Below, piece after piece: positions 11,301-18,780 of a DNA stretch of 35,869 bases; the stretch's first letter is position 1, and every line of letters begins with the position of its first letter. The position numbers and the translations under genes are program-made. The DNA is from Propionibacteriaceae bacterium (GTDB taxonomy: Bacteria; Actinomycetota; Actinomycetes; Propionibacteriales; Propionibacteriaceae): NCBI GenBank assembly GCA_031267295.1, contig JAIRZI010000045.1, forward strand, positions 1-35,869, given 5' to 3'. Under the pieces are notes generated by a model, which was not told the DNA's origin, made no database searches, and worked only from the letters and a program-made list of their open reading frames with translations.

Positions 11301-12463
11301 GGGAAGTTGGTCTTGATGCGATGGTTGCGGAGGGGTTCACTATCACCCGCGCTATTCAGTCAAGGTCTTGGCCTGCTGCGAGTGCCAACCTTGAATATGC
11401 TGCCGTCTGGGGTACTCGCGCTGCTGTCGCCGACGCAGTGTCGAGAGTGGCCGACGACAGTCCGGTACGACGCATCAGCACCCTACTCGAACCAGCTGGA
11501 CGAGTCGAAGGTAATCCAGTCAGGTTGGCCGAGAACACAGGCATCGCCTTCCAAGGTTGCATCGTCCTTGGTATGGGATTCGTCATCGAGCCAGAGTTGG
11601 CACATGAGTGGATTGCCGCTGATGCACGCAACGCTGAGGTGTTGCTCCCCTACCTGAACGGTGAGGATTTGAACTCCCGCCCGGATGCCTCGGCATCCCG
11701 GTGGGTCATCGATTTCAACGACCGCAGCGAGGAGGAAGCTGCTAAGTACGAGTTGCCCTATGCGCGCACTTTGGAACTGGTCAAGCCAGAACGGCAACGG
11801 TTGAATGCGGAGGGGTCTTTCGTGCTGCGGAGACCACTACCGGAGCGCTGGTGGCAATACGGAGAGAAGAGACCGGCCATGCGGCAGGCTATCGCCGCTT
11901 TGTCGGAGGTGTTGGTCATCGCGCTTGTCAGCAAGACGGTCATGCCTGTTCGGGTTCCAACGGGACAGGTCTTCAGCCACGCCCTCGGGGTGTTCGCCTC
12001 GGATGACTACAGTGACCAGGCAGTCTTGTCATCAAGCCTGCATCAGGCTTGGGCAATCACTTACGGTTCGGGGATGCGCAACGACCCGCGTTACACGCCA
12101 TCAGATGTGTTCGAGACCTTCGCTCGCCCCGCCGCGACCGGGAGACTTGAGAGTGTCGGGCAGATTCTCGATAGCGAACGGCGGACAATCATGGTTCGCC
12201 GGAATCTGGGCTTGACCAGCCTCTACAACATGGTGAGTGATCCCGACATTACTTCAAGCGGCGACCATGACATCGCTCGACTGCGCGACATACACGTCGA
12301 ACTCGATGACGCAGTCTTGGATGCCTACGGTTGGTCAGACATTGACCTGCAGCGGGGTTTCCATGTCTTCAGACAGATGCGGCGATGGACTGTAAGCCCG
12401 GCCGCTCGAATCGAAATTCTGGGTCGTCTTTTGGAAGAGAACCACCACAGAGGTGATCGATGA
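8345..12463 (+). CDS. drmMI: DISARM DrmMI, N6-adenine DNA methyltransferase (current ON allele of an invertible gene)
   Basis: Motif I 'IADIACGSGAFLV', motif IV 'IIGNPPFLGG'; PglX-like C-terminus. The ORF track starts at 8333, but ATG 8345 overlaps the drmD stop (TGATG), implying translational coupling. Confidence 0.88.
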   Translation: MFHRPHQRRALNATEQHRAWLQLVDTDGPFLAVPVLKRVWPDGIPNFATIHPERYDLLHDKFKTFGAAFDAVDAEPESEELQASYRQTRDQWVETVLRAVVGWGDTLDWGETTGIRATSPNRAVTIHSQGVLRGADGIGALVHIVERTVSLRSTPADLWATTPIDRMDALLRASGVPIGIVTDGQWWGLVCSRESRMTASGIVDALTWISEPRTRDAFFTLLDRQYIIGGDPDELLPELFKASETEAEETTEALGAQVRSAVELLIQAFAEAAVEAKRRGQGDSLPDDPHATYEAAVTVMMRVVFLLFAEERGLLPSGDLFDQGYGIAQELARLETREAAESEEILDSTTLTWHRLLATSQALYTGASFENLRMPAYGGSLFDPTRFPFLNATTEQGSLAVAVSDRVMLHVLRSVQLVKVGGESRHISFRDIDVEQIGYIYEGLLGFTCRTVGEVYVGLQGTAGAEPDIPLARLETLRAENPTPAAFADALRAWLVTDQPSTKPKSASAIARALDALPDPIIVSALTQAVGGDTDLRAQIEPWLGLIRPDLRNQPFIVLPGGLLVKETPSRKNAGAHYTPRSLAEEVVLHALQPLCYSPGPYQSADESRWVLKGSVDILRLRIADIACGSGAFLVAAARYLADRMVEAWTIEDPSNTYHRDLYSRAIRQVVAKCLYGADINGMAVEMCKLSLWLVSLNPKLPFSFVDDKVLHGNSLLGLTDLDQIRELHIYPADARSNGDRDALFYTSAGRMMTQRIDVNGVISRVAERRQQLASEVSETDPARTATAKRRIMADNERDLVQLTTLADAVVAAGLPLGAPRGRDKETTRPEVDPDGNARFVVEHTPDAKLQTKYKALAETASVAFPKNGDGDRSEILRLIDTGLTPTVETDYDHWRCLHWVLAVPDVMERGGFNAIIGNPPFLGGQKLTGAMGTDVRDWFVNVLAEGRRGSADLVAYFFLRATSLLQANGTLGLIATNTVAQGDTREVGLDAMVAEGFTITRAIQSRSWPAASANLEYAAVWGTRAAVADAVSRVADDSPVRRISTLLEPAGRVEGNPVRLAENTGIAFQGCIVLGMGFVIEPELAHEWIAADARNAEVLLPYLNGEDLNSRPDASASRWVIDFNDRSEEEAAKYELPYARTLELVKPERQRLNAEGSFVLRRPLPERWWQYGEKRPAMRQAIAALSEVLVIALVSKTVMPVRVPTGQVFSHALGVFASDDYSDQAVLSSSLHQAWAITYGSGMRNDPRYTPSDVFETFARPAATGRLESVGQILDSERRTIMVRRNLGLTSLYNMVSDPDITSSGDHDIARLRDIHVELDDAVLDAYGWSDIDLQRGFHVFRQMRRWTVSPAARIEILGRLLEENHHRGDR
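11606..11716 (+). repeat. 111-bp perfect inverted repeat, proximal copy inside drmMI
   Basis: Reverse complement of 13220-13330 matches base for base by hand alignment. Encodes EWIAADARNAEVLLPYLNGEDLNSRPDASASRWVIDF. Confidence 0.97.
11675..11706 (+). promoter_or_regulatory. Candidate serine-recombinase crossover site, proximal
   Basis: TCCCGCCCGGATGCC-TC-GGCATCCCGGTGGGT: imperfect dyad (12 of 15 positions symmetric, inner 7 perfect) around non-palindromic dinucleotide TC at 11690-11691. Confidence 0.6.
11989..12070 (+). repeat. 82-bp perfect inverted repeat nested inside the invertible region, copy in drmMI
   Basis: Hand-aligned identical to the reverse complement of 12887-12968; encodes VFASDDYSDQAVLSSSLHQAWAITYGS. 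Confidence 0.95.
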
Positions 12464-12886
12464 GACACATCCCACGGCGGCCTACGAGTTTTGCTTTCCG
12501 TTAGCACGATGATGGTTCTCCTCAAGCAGACGGTCGAGTATCTCCAGCATGACTGCCTCGGAACAAGCCCAACGTCGCGCGCCTCGATATGAATAGAATC
12601 CGTAGTCAAGGCGGAGGTCGCCCCAACCATAGGAAGCGACGACAGCCTCGTCTAACTCTCTATGAATGGCACGAAGGTGCGCTACGTCTGCGTCGGCTGC
12701 GTCTAGCACATCCGGATCGTTGACCAAGTTGTAAAGCTTGGTGAGGCCGAGGGATCGCCGGAGCATGATCTCTTGCCTCGTACCGTCCAGGGTGGCTCCA
12801 ACAGTGCCCAAGCCGACCGTTGACCGTGGGCGAGGGAACGTCTCGAAGACATCGGATGGGGTGTAGCGCACCCTGGTCTCTAACGT

Positions 12887-12968
12887 CGAACCGTAAGTGA
12901 TTGCCCAAGCCTGATGCAGGCTTGATGACAAGACTGCCTGGTCACTGTAGTCATCCGAGGCGAACACC
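12887..12968 (-). repeat. 82-bp perfect inverted repeat, copy in silent cassette
   Basis: Reverse complement equals 11989-12070. Confidence 0.95.
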
Positions 12969-13219
12969 ACGCAGGCATCGCTGAGTACTTGCCCAGTGGG
13001 TACCCGCAGAGGCATGACAGTCTTGCTGACACGCGCGATGACCAACACCTCCGACAAGTCTGCAATCGCTCTGCGCATCGCTGGAGCCCACGCCGCAAAG
13101 AGCCACCAGTTTTCGCGGCGATAGTCGATAGAGACTTTGTCCCGCTGCGGCTTGACATAGTGCAATACTCGGTGGAACGGGAGTAGATACTTAGCCGCTT
13201 CCTCTCGACTCTTCGTGCC

Positions 13220-13330
13220 GAAATCGATGACCCACCGGGATGCCGAGGCATCCGGGCGGGAGTTCAAATCCTCACCGTTCAGGTAGGGGAGCAACACCTC
13301 AGCGTTGCGTGCATCAGCGGCAATCCACTC
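13220..13330 (-). repeat. 111-bp perfect inverted repeat, distal copy
   Basis: Reverse complement equals 11606-11716; carries the same dyad with central GA (top strand) at 13245-13246. Confidence 0.97.
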
Positions 13331-13372
13331 CTGCGCCGGCAAATGGCAGTTGTAGGGTCAGCATTGTTAAGC

Positions 13373-14695
13373 ATGAACCTAATGAAACAAGTCTGTCGGT
13401 GTGTCCTGTACGCTCGGCTCAGTGTCACCAAAGAAGAATCCGTCTCCATTGCCCGGCAGCTTCAATCCTGTCGCAGCTACGCTCAGGCGCGCGGCTGGGA
13501 AGTCGTTGGTGAGTTTGTTGACGACGGCGTGTCCGCGACAGCGAATCGTCCCGAGGAACGCAAGGGTTGGGCGGCGCTCTTGGCCACAGGCGGCTTTGAT
13601 GCCGTCGTGATTTGGAAAGTGGATCGACTCGCCCGGCGTGTTCTCGACTTCCTGCACGCCGACGAAGCCCTCCAGAGGCGCGGCGCTGGCCTAGTCGCAG
13701 TGGAAGACCCTATTGATATGACCAGCCCCCAGGGTCGGGCTTTCGCCGTCATGCTGGCCGTGTTTGGCGAGATGGAGGCCGAGGCGATGCGGGCGCGAGT
13801 GCGCGCAGCTCGTTCGGCGTTGCTCAAGGTTGGGCGCTGGCCGGGCGGTGGCATCCCGTTCGGTTATCTGTCGGTAGCGAACCCCGATGGGCCGGGACGG
13901 GTGCTCGCGAAGGATGCCGAGCGTATCCACTGGCTGGCTGAGGTGGCGGCGATGGCCTTGTGCGGCGAGGCTGTCAATGCCATCGCCCGATGGCTGACAA
14001 CCGAGGGCGCACCAGTCCCAGGAGAACGCAAAGTGAGTCAGAGCGATCCCATCTGGAACCGGCAGACAGTCTATGGTCTGTTGCGCAACCCCATCCTGGC
14101 TGGGATGCGACCCCACAATCCCGGTCGAGGCAGGCAGGGCGCACGAGTCGACCCGTTCTCTGTCGTCCGTGACGATGTTGGCGTGCCTGTCATCGATGAA
14201 TCGCTAGCAGTTATCACTTTAGATGAATTCACCCAGCTTCAGCAGCTGCTCGATTCCCGTGACCTGCCGCAGGCTCGGAAGCATGGCGAACGGGTGACGA
14301 CCAGTCCGTTCCTCTCCTGTGTGGCTCGCTGCGATGATTGTGACGTGTTTTTGTGCCGGGGTACTAATCAGGGTAGGCCTGTTTTGTCGTGTCCGCAGTG
14401 CCGTCAGACTATAGGTCGTACTGCTCTCGATCCGTACCTTGCTGAACGTCTACTTACCGAACGTGGTGGTGAGCCGCTTGGCGATTCTACTGTCCGAGAT
14501 TGCTGGAATGTTGTCAAGTACAACGAGTCCGCCAAGCGTGACATTCTTCTGACTCAGCTTGATTTCCTGTATATCCGCCGAGGTGTGGTGGGTCGCTACT
14601 TCGATGAGGAGCGCATCATCCTGGCTTGGCGCAGATCTGCCGATCCTGCGCATTCTGGCATCGGCGACGGAAACTGTCATACCTGGCTGGAATAA
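13373..14695 (+). CDS. Large serine recombinase, putative DrmMI invertase
   Basis: 'CVLYARLSVTKEESVSIARQLQSCRSYAQARGWEVVGEFVDDGVSAT...GFDAVVIWKVDRLARRVLDFLHADEALQRRGAGLVAVEDPIDMTSPQGRAFAVMLAVFGEMEAEAMRARV' is the serine resolvase catalytic domain; followed by a recombinase domain ('GRWPGGGIPFGY...') and zinc-ribbon-like cysteines ('CVARCDDCDVFLCRG...LSCPQC'). The ORF track starts at 13343. Confidence 0.88.
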   Translation: MNLMKQVCRCVLYARLSVTKEESVSIARQLQSCRSYAQARGWEVVGEFVDDGVSATANRPEERKGWAALLATGGFDAVVIWKVDRLARRVLDFLHADEALQRRGAGLVAVEDPIDMTSPQGRAFAVMLAVFGEMEAEAMRARVRAARSALLKVGRWPGGGIPFGYLSVANPDGPGRVLAKDAERIHWLAEVAAMALCGEAVNAIARWLTTEGAPVPGERKVSQSDPIWNRQTVYGLLRNPILAGMRPHNPGRGRQGARVDPFSVVRDDVGVPVIDESLAVITLDEFTQLQQLLDSRDLPQARKHGERVTTSPFLSCVARCDDCDVFLCRGTNQGRPVLSCPQCRQTIGRTALDPYLAERLLTERGGEPLGDSTVRDCWNVVKYNESAKRDILLTQLDFLYIRRGVVGRYFDEERIILAWRRSADPAHSGIGDGNCHTWLE

Positions 14696-14721
14696 TGGAG
14701 TCTGGATTGAAGAGGTGACAG

Positions 14722-15045
14722 GTGAACTTGCCAGACAGAGTCAGCGCCGAGGCGGGCGAGCGGGGTGCGGGTGTGTCTTCTGGGTCTGGAGGTGAAGCGG
14801 TGAGAAAGCGCGAGTACTACGAGTTGGAAGCGGCGCGGAACGGGTGGACGGGTCGGGAGTTGGAGCGGCAGGTCGACTCGATGTTGTTTGAGCGGGTGTT
14901 ATTGTCGCAGGACAGGAAATCGGTTATGGAGATGGCTCGGCGGGAGCGTCTACCTGAACGTCCAGCCGAGTTGAAGCGCGAGATCAAGGCGGTCGAAGAG
15001 CAACAGGCCGATGCCGAACAGGAAAGCGAGAGTGAAAATGACTGA
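14722..15045 (+). CDS. Small ORF resembling the N-terminal part of DUF1016 (YhcG-like), possible remnant
   Basis: 'YYELEAARNGWTGRELERQVDSMLFERVLLSQDRKSVMEMARR' resembles the DUF1016 N-terminal pattern (FY...A..NGWS.RELERQI.S.LYER..LS.DK); no PD-(D/E)XK domain follows. Overlaps the drmA start. Confidence 0.5.
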   Translation: MNLPDRVSAEAGERGAGVSSGSGGEAVRKREYYELEAARNGWTGRELERQVDSMLFERVLLSQDRKSVMEMARRERLPERPAELKREIKAVEEQQADAEQESESEND

Positions 15046-18000
15046 AACCGTAACACCACCAACCGCACCCGGCTATCAACTCGGCTATCCGTTGGATGGT
15101 ACCTCGTATGCGGTGCGGGAAAATTTCGTCGACATTCTCGGCAGGGAGCTTGTCGGGCCGATGAACGGTTCTGAGGAGGTCGTGCTACTGAGCCCGCGCC
15201 AGCTCTATTTAGCGGGATATCTGGCTCCGGTGAAGGTGGTAGAGACATCCGCCGAAACCGAAACCGAAACCGGACGAGATGATGACGGCAATCTGGTCGA
15301 GATGCTAGCCGATCCGGGAGCGCGGGCTGCGGGTCGTGGCGTACCGGTCGCCATAGTCGATTCCTCAGACGCTGATGATGAAGACGATGATGCCGAAGAT
15401 CGCGCACCAAAGTCTGGGTTGATGGCGGCATCGTCGATGGGGTTGCGGTTCCAAATTGGTATGGACGTGGAGTCTTTTCAGGTGACGGCATCATGGGGGT
15501 TGTACGAATCGGTGGCGACGGACAAGATATCGAAGTCGGGCCATCCGATTCGTCATTACAAGCGCACACCCATTGAAGAGCCACGCACCATCAAAGTTGC
15601 CGACTTACAGCTGGGTGTGACAAAGACGGTGCCGTTGCGTGATGCGGCGGTGTTGCGCATTGACCGGTACGACGACGCGGAACACGGTCGGCGGCTGATC
15701 GAAATCGCTTTGTGTAACGACCGGGAGACGCCGTTGCCAATCCCGTTGGGAATGTGGATGTGGCAAACGGGTATGCGGGTAGACGCTTGGGGCGCTGAGG
15801 TGTTCCTGCCGGTGCGCGACATGCTGGAGCAAGACTGGCAGGAACACGACGAAGAGGTCAGGCGACTGAATCTTCAGTACCGCGACAGGCTGGAGTTCGC
15901 GGTCGGACGGACGTGTTCGGTGGACTGGGTAGTCAAGGCTGGTTCGCGGCGAGCAACAGAGGTGTCTACGACGTGGGTGCCGACGGCGGAGACGCCGCAG
16001 ACTTTGGCCGGGTCGGTTGAGGGAGCACTGCTGAGCATGGATGCTTTGTCGGCAGCGGATGCGCAGGCTGTCAAGGCTGGATTAGCCCCATTGGTGGACG
16101 GCTACGGAGCGTGGCTTGATGTTCAGGAGTCCGCCGCAAAGAACCTGCCGCCATGGCTGGCCGAGACCGCCGATCTGGCGTTGTGGGAGGCGCGGCGCGC
16201 ACACCAGCGACTGGTGGACGGTTTGGAGTTCTTGGGGTCAGATGTGGAGGCGCTGCGGTGTTTCCAGTTTATGAACCGGGTCATGCGCGACCAGCGGGTC
16301 GCGTCGCAGGTAGCTGGGGAACGGGCGGGCAACCCGTCGGTATCGATCCAGCAGGCTCGTGACCAGGTGCTAACCGACAGTTCTGGGAATCAGGTGGCAG
16401 CTTGGCGTCCATTCCAGTTAGCGTTCATCCTGATGCAGCTTCGGGCGTTGACCGACCCGGCGGCGACTTTACGGAGCGCCGAGCACCAGGCGCAGGTCGA
16501 GTTGCTGTTCTTCCCGACCGGTGGCGGTAAGACCGAGGCGTATCTGGGGTTGGCTGCGTACACGTTCGCCATCCGCCGTCGCCAGGGCGTGATCAAGTTG
16601 GCAGACGATTCATTGGATGGGTTGGATGGCGTGTCGGTGTTGATGCGGTACACGTTGCGGTTGTTGACGGCGCAGCAGTTCCAGCGGGCGACGGCGTTGG
16701 TGTGCGCGGCAGAGTTGGCTCGCCGGGAGGATGAAGCGATGTGGGGTTCGACGCCGTTCCGAATCGGCTTATGGGTGGGCACAGATGTGTCCCCGAAGCA
16801 GTTCGAGGAGGCGAAGGAACAGCTCGATCGGGTCAATGACCATGGCGGCTATCGGCTACCGGTGTTACAGATCAAGCGCTGCCCGTGGTGTGGCACGCCG
16901 ATCACTCCGGCGCAAGTGAAGACCGACAAAACCATGCGGCGGGTCTATGTGTATTGCGGCGACGATCTGGCACGCTGCCCGTTCTCCAAAGGCGGCGGCA
17001 TCGTGGAAGGTCTGCCGGTGTTGACGGTGGACGAGGAGATATACCGACTGACCCCAGTGTTCGTGATTGCTACGGTCGATAAGTTCGCCCGACTGGCTCG
17101 GGAGGGTCATGCGGCATCGTTGTTCGGCTACGTGTCGAAGAAGTGTGGCAGACACGGCTACGTCCACCCGGACTACTTGGGTTGCACCATCACCACCCAG
17201 CACCAAGCCGAGGATGGCCATCCGAAGGCAACCATTACCCCAGTGAAGCGTCTGCGTCCGCCTGATTTGATTATCCAGGACGAGTTGCACCTGATCACGG
17301 GGGCTTTGGGCACATCGGTTGGTTTGTTCGAGGTCGCAGTCGAGACATTGTGTTCTTGGGAGGCTTCGGATGGCCAGCCGGTCAGGCCGCTGATCGTGGC
17401 ATCAACGGCGACAGTACGAAACGCCCGTGAACAGGTGCGCGGCTTGTATGGCCGGGCGGTGTCGATCTTCCCGCCACAGGTGTTGGACGTGGCCGACACG
17501 TATTTCTCCCGCGAGATGCCGGTAAACCGAGATCATCCGGGTCGCCGCTATGTCGGCATATCGGCTTATGGGGTGCGGCTGACGGCGGCTGAAATCCGGG
17601 TCGCCGAGACTCTGTTGGAGAGCGGGCAGTTGTTGTTCGACCAGGTGGGAGCGGTTGCGGATCCGTACATGACGTTGGTGGGCTATTTCAACGCAACCCG
17701 CGAGTTGGCCGGTATGCGTCGGTTCATTGACGACGACGTGTCCAGCCGAGTGAAACGTCCACGGCTTGGCTCTGGCTTCTCGCCCAGGCGAGGCGCATTC
17801 CCGAACGGCATTCTAGGAGTCGAGGAGTTGACCAGTCGGAATGACTCAGACCGGATCGCAAACGTGTTGAACCTGCTCGGCTTGGCGTTTGACCCGGACT
17901 ACGACACGACTACCGCCTATCAAGATCGGATGGCTCGCATTAAAGCTAAAGAGAAGGTGCCGCAGCGCAAAGAGAAAGACTCTCCGTTCGATGTGGTGCT

Positions 18001-18778
18001 GGCCACGTCGATGCTGCAAGTCGGTGTGGATGTGCCCCGGCTCGGCTTGATGCTGGTGGTTGGCCAGCCGAAGAACACCGCCGAGTACATCCAGGCATCC
18101 TCCCGCGTGGGCCGCGACACCGGCAGGGGTGTCGAGCGTGATAAGCCCGGCCTAGTGGTTACGCTAGCCAACTGGGCCAGACCGCGCGACCTGGTGCATT
18201 TTGAGCAGTTCCGCCACTACCACGACACGTTCTACGCCCAAGTTGAAGCGTTATCGGTCACACCGTACTCACCGACGTCGCTGGAACGCGGCATTGACGG
18301 GCTACTAGTATCGACCGTCAGGGTGCTGCAGGCTCCGCTTGACTACGGCCTATCACCGGAACGCAACGCCGGGCGGATTGCCGCGCAGCATGACGTGATC
18401 GCCAAGGCTGTGGAGCGGTTGAAGGCTCGAATCGCCACCGCAGCGCTAGACGACAAGGCCACCAGGCAGGCGTCCGACGCGCTGGCCAACCGACTCGACC
18501 GGTGGGCCGAGCGCGCCAGACACGCCGCCGCGATGAGCCAAGCGCTGGTGTATGAGCGGGTCGGCGGCACGGGGCAATTCCTGTCATTGATTGTATCGCC
18601 GGAGAATTTGCGGGCAGCCAGCGGGATGGGAGACCGAGCTCCGTTCGTCGTCGCCAACTCGATGCGCGAGGTGCAGCCTGAGATCAACGTACTCGTCTCA
18701 CCGCTACCCGACCGCATGTTCACCAGCACCCCCGGCGGCGTCGCCGGATGGACGTTGCCCGCCGAAGGAGATGACTGA
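15038..18778 (+). CDS. drmA: DISARM DrmA, large helicase
   Basis: 'LLFFPTGGGKTEAYLGLAAY', 'PPDLIIQDELHLITGALGT', 'IVASTATVRNA', 'ATSMLQVGVDVPRLGLMLVVGQPKNTAEYIQASSRVGRD'. The ORF track starts at 15011; ATG 15038 is likelier. Confidence 0.88.
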   Translation: MTETVTPPTAPGYQLGYPLDGTSYAVRENFVDILGRELVGPMNGSEEVVLLSPRQLYLAGYLAPVKVVETSAETETETGRDDDGNLVEMLADPGARAAGRGVPVAIVDSSDADDEDDDAEDRAPKSGLMAASSMGLRFQIGMDVESFQVTASWGLYESVATDKISKSGHPIRHYKRTPIEEPRTIKVADLQLGVTKTVPLRDAAVLRIDRYDDAEHGRRLIEIALCNDRETPLPIPLGMWMWQTGMRVDAWGAEVFLPVRDMLEQDWQEHDEEVRRLNLQYRDRLEFAVGRTCSVDWVVKAGSRRATEVSTTWVPTAETPQTLAGSVEGALLSMDALSAADAQAVKAGLAPLVDGYGAWLDVQESAAKNLPPWLAETADLALWEARRAHQRLVDGLEFLGSDVEALRCFQFMNRVMRDQRVASQVAGERAGNPSVSIQQARDQVLTDSSGNQVAAWRPFQLAFILMQLRALTDPAATLRSAEHQAQVELLFFPTGGGKTEAYLGLAAYTFAIRRRQGVIKLADDSLDGLDGVSVLMRYTLRLLTAQQFQRATALVCAAELARREDEAMWGSTPFRIGLWVGTDVSPKQFEEAKEQLDRVNDHGGYRLPVLQIKRCPWCGTPITPAQVKTDKTMRRVYVYCGDDLARCPFSKGGGIVEGLPVLTVDEEIYRLTPVFVIATVDKFARLAREGHAASLFGYVSKKCGRHGYVHPDYLGCTITTQHQAEDGHPKATITPVKRLRPPDLIIQDELHLITGALGTSVGLFEVAVETLCSWEASDGQPVRPLIVASTATVRNAREQVRGLYGRAVSIFPPQVLDVADTYFSREMPVNRDHPGRRYVGISAYGVRLTAAEIRVAETLLESGQLLFDQVGAVADPYMTLVGYFNATRELAGMRRFIDDDVSSRVKRPRLGSGFSPRRGAFPNGILGVEELTSRNDSDRIANVLNLLGLAFDPDYDTTTAYQDRMARIKAKEKVPQRKEKDSPFDVVLATSMLQVGVDVPRLGLMLVVGQPKNTAEYIQASSRVGRDTGRGVERDKPGLVVTLANWARPRDLVHFEQFRHYHDTFYAQVEALSVTPYSPTSLERGIDGLLVSTVRVLQAPLDYGLSPERNAGRIAAQHDVIAKAVERLKARIATAALDDKATRQASDALANRLDRWAERARHAAAMSQALVYERVGGTGQFLSLIVSPENLRAASGMGDRAPFVVANSMREVQPEINVLVSPLPDRMFTSTPGGVAGWTLPAEGDD

Positions 18779-18780
18779 CC

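Larger units (their letters stand above)
12482..13330 (-). pseudogene. Silent alternative C-terminal (putative target-recognition) cassette of DrmMI
   Basis: Minus-strand ORF 12482..13342 aligns with the DrmMI C-terminus from 'EWIAADARN...' to 'RLLEENHH'. It has no methyltransferase motifs I/IV and no evident ribosome-binding site, and shows blocks of identity separated by divergent blocks. Its stop is 18 bp from the drmMI stop, tail-to-tail. Confidence 0.9.

Noticed and set aside
8345-12463. BREX/Pgl assignment because the methyltransferase is PglX-like
   Set aside because: No pglZ, brxC or brxL present; neighbours are drmD, drmA, drmB and drmC, which define class 1 DISARM.
12482-13342. Minus-strand ORF as an independent methyltransferase gene
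   Set aside because: It lacks motifs I and IV, begins at the inverted-repeat boundary with only a weak TTG start and no ribosome-binding site; better explained as a silent C-terminal cassette.
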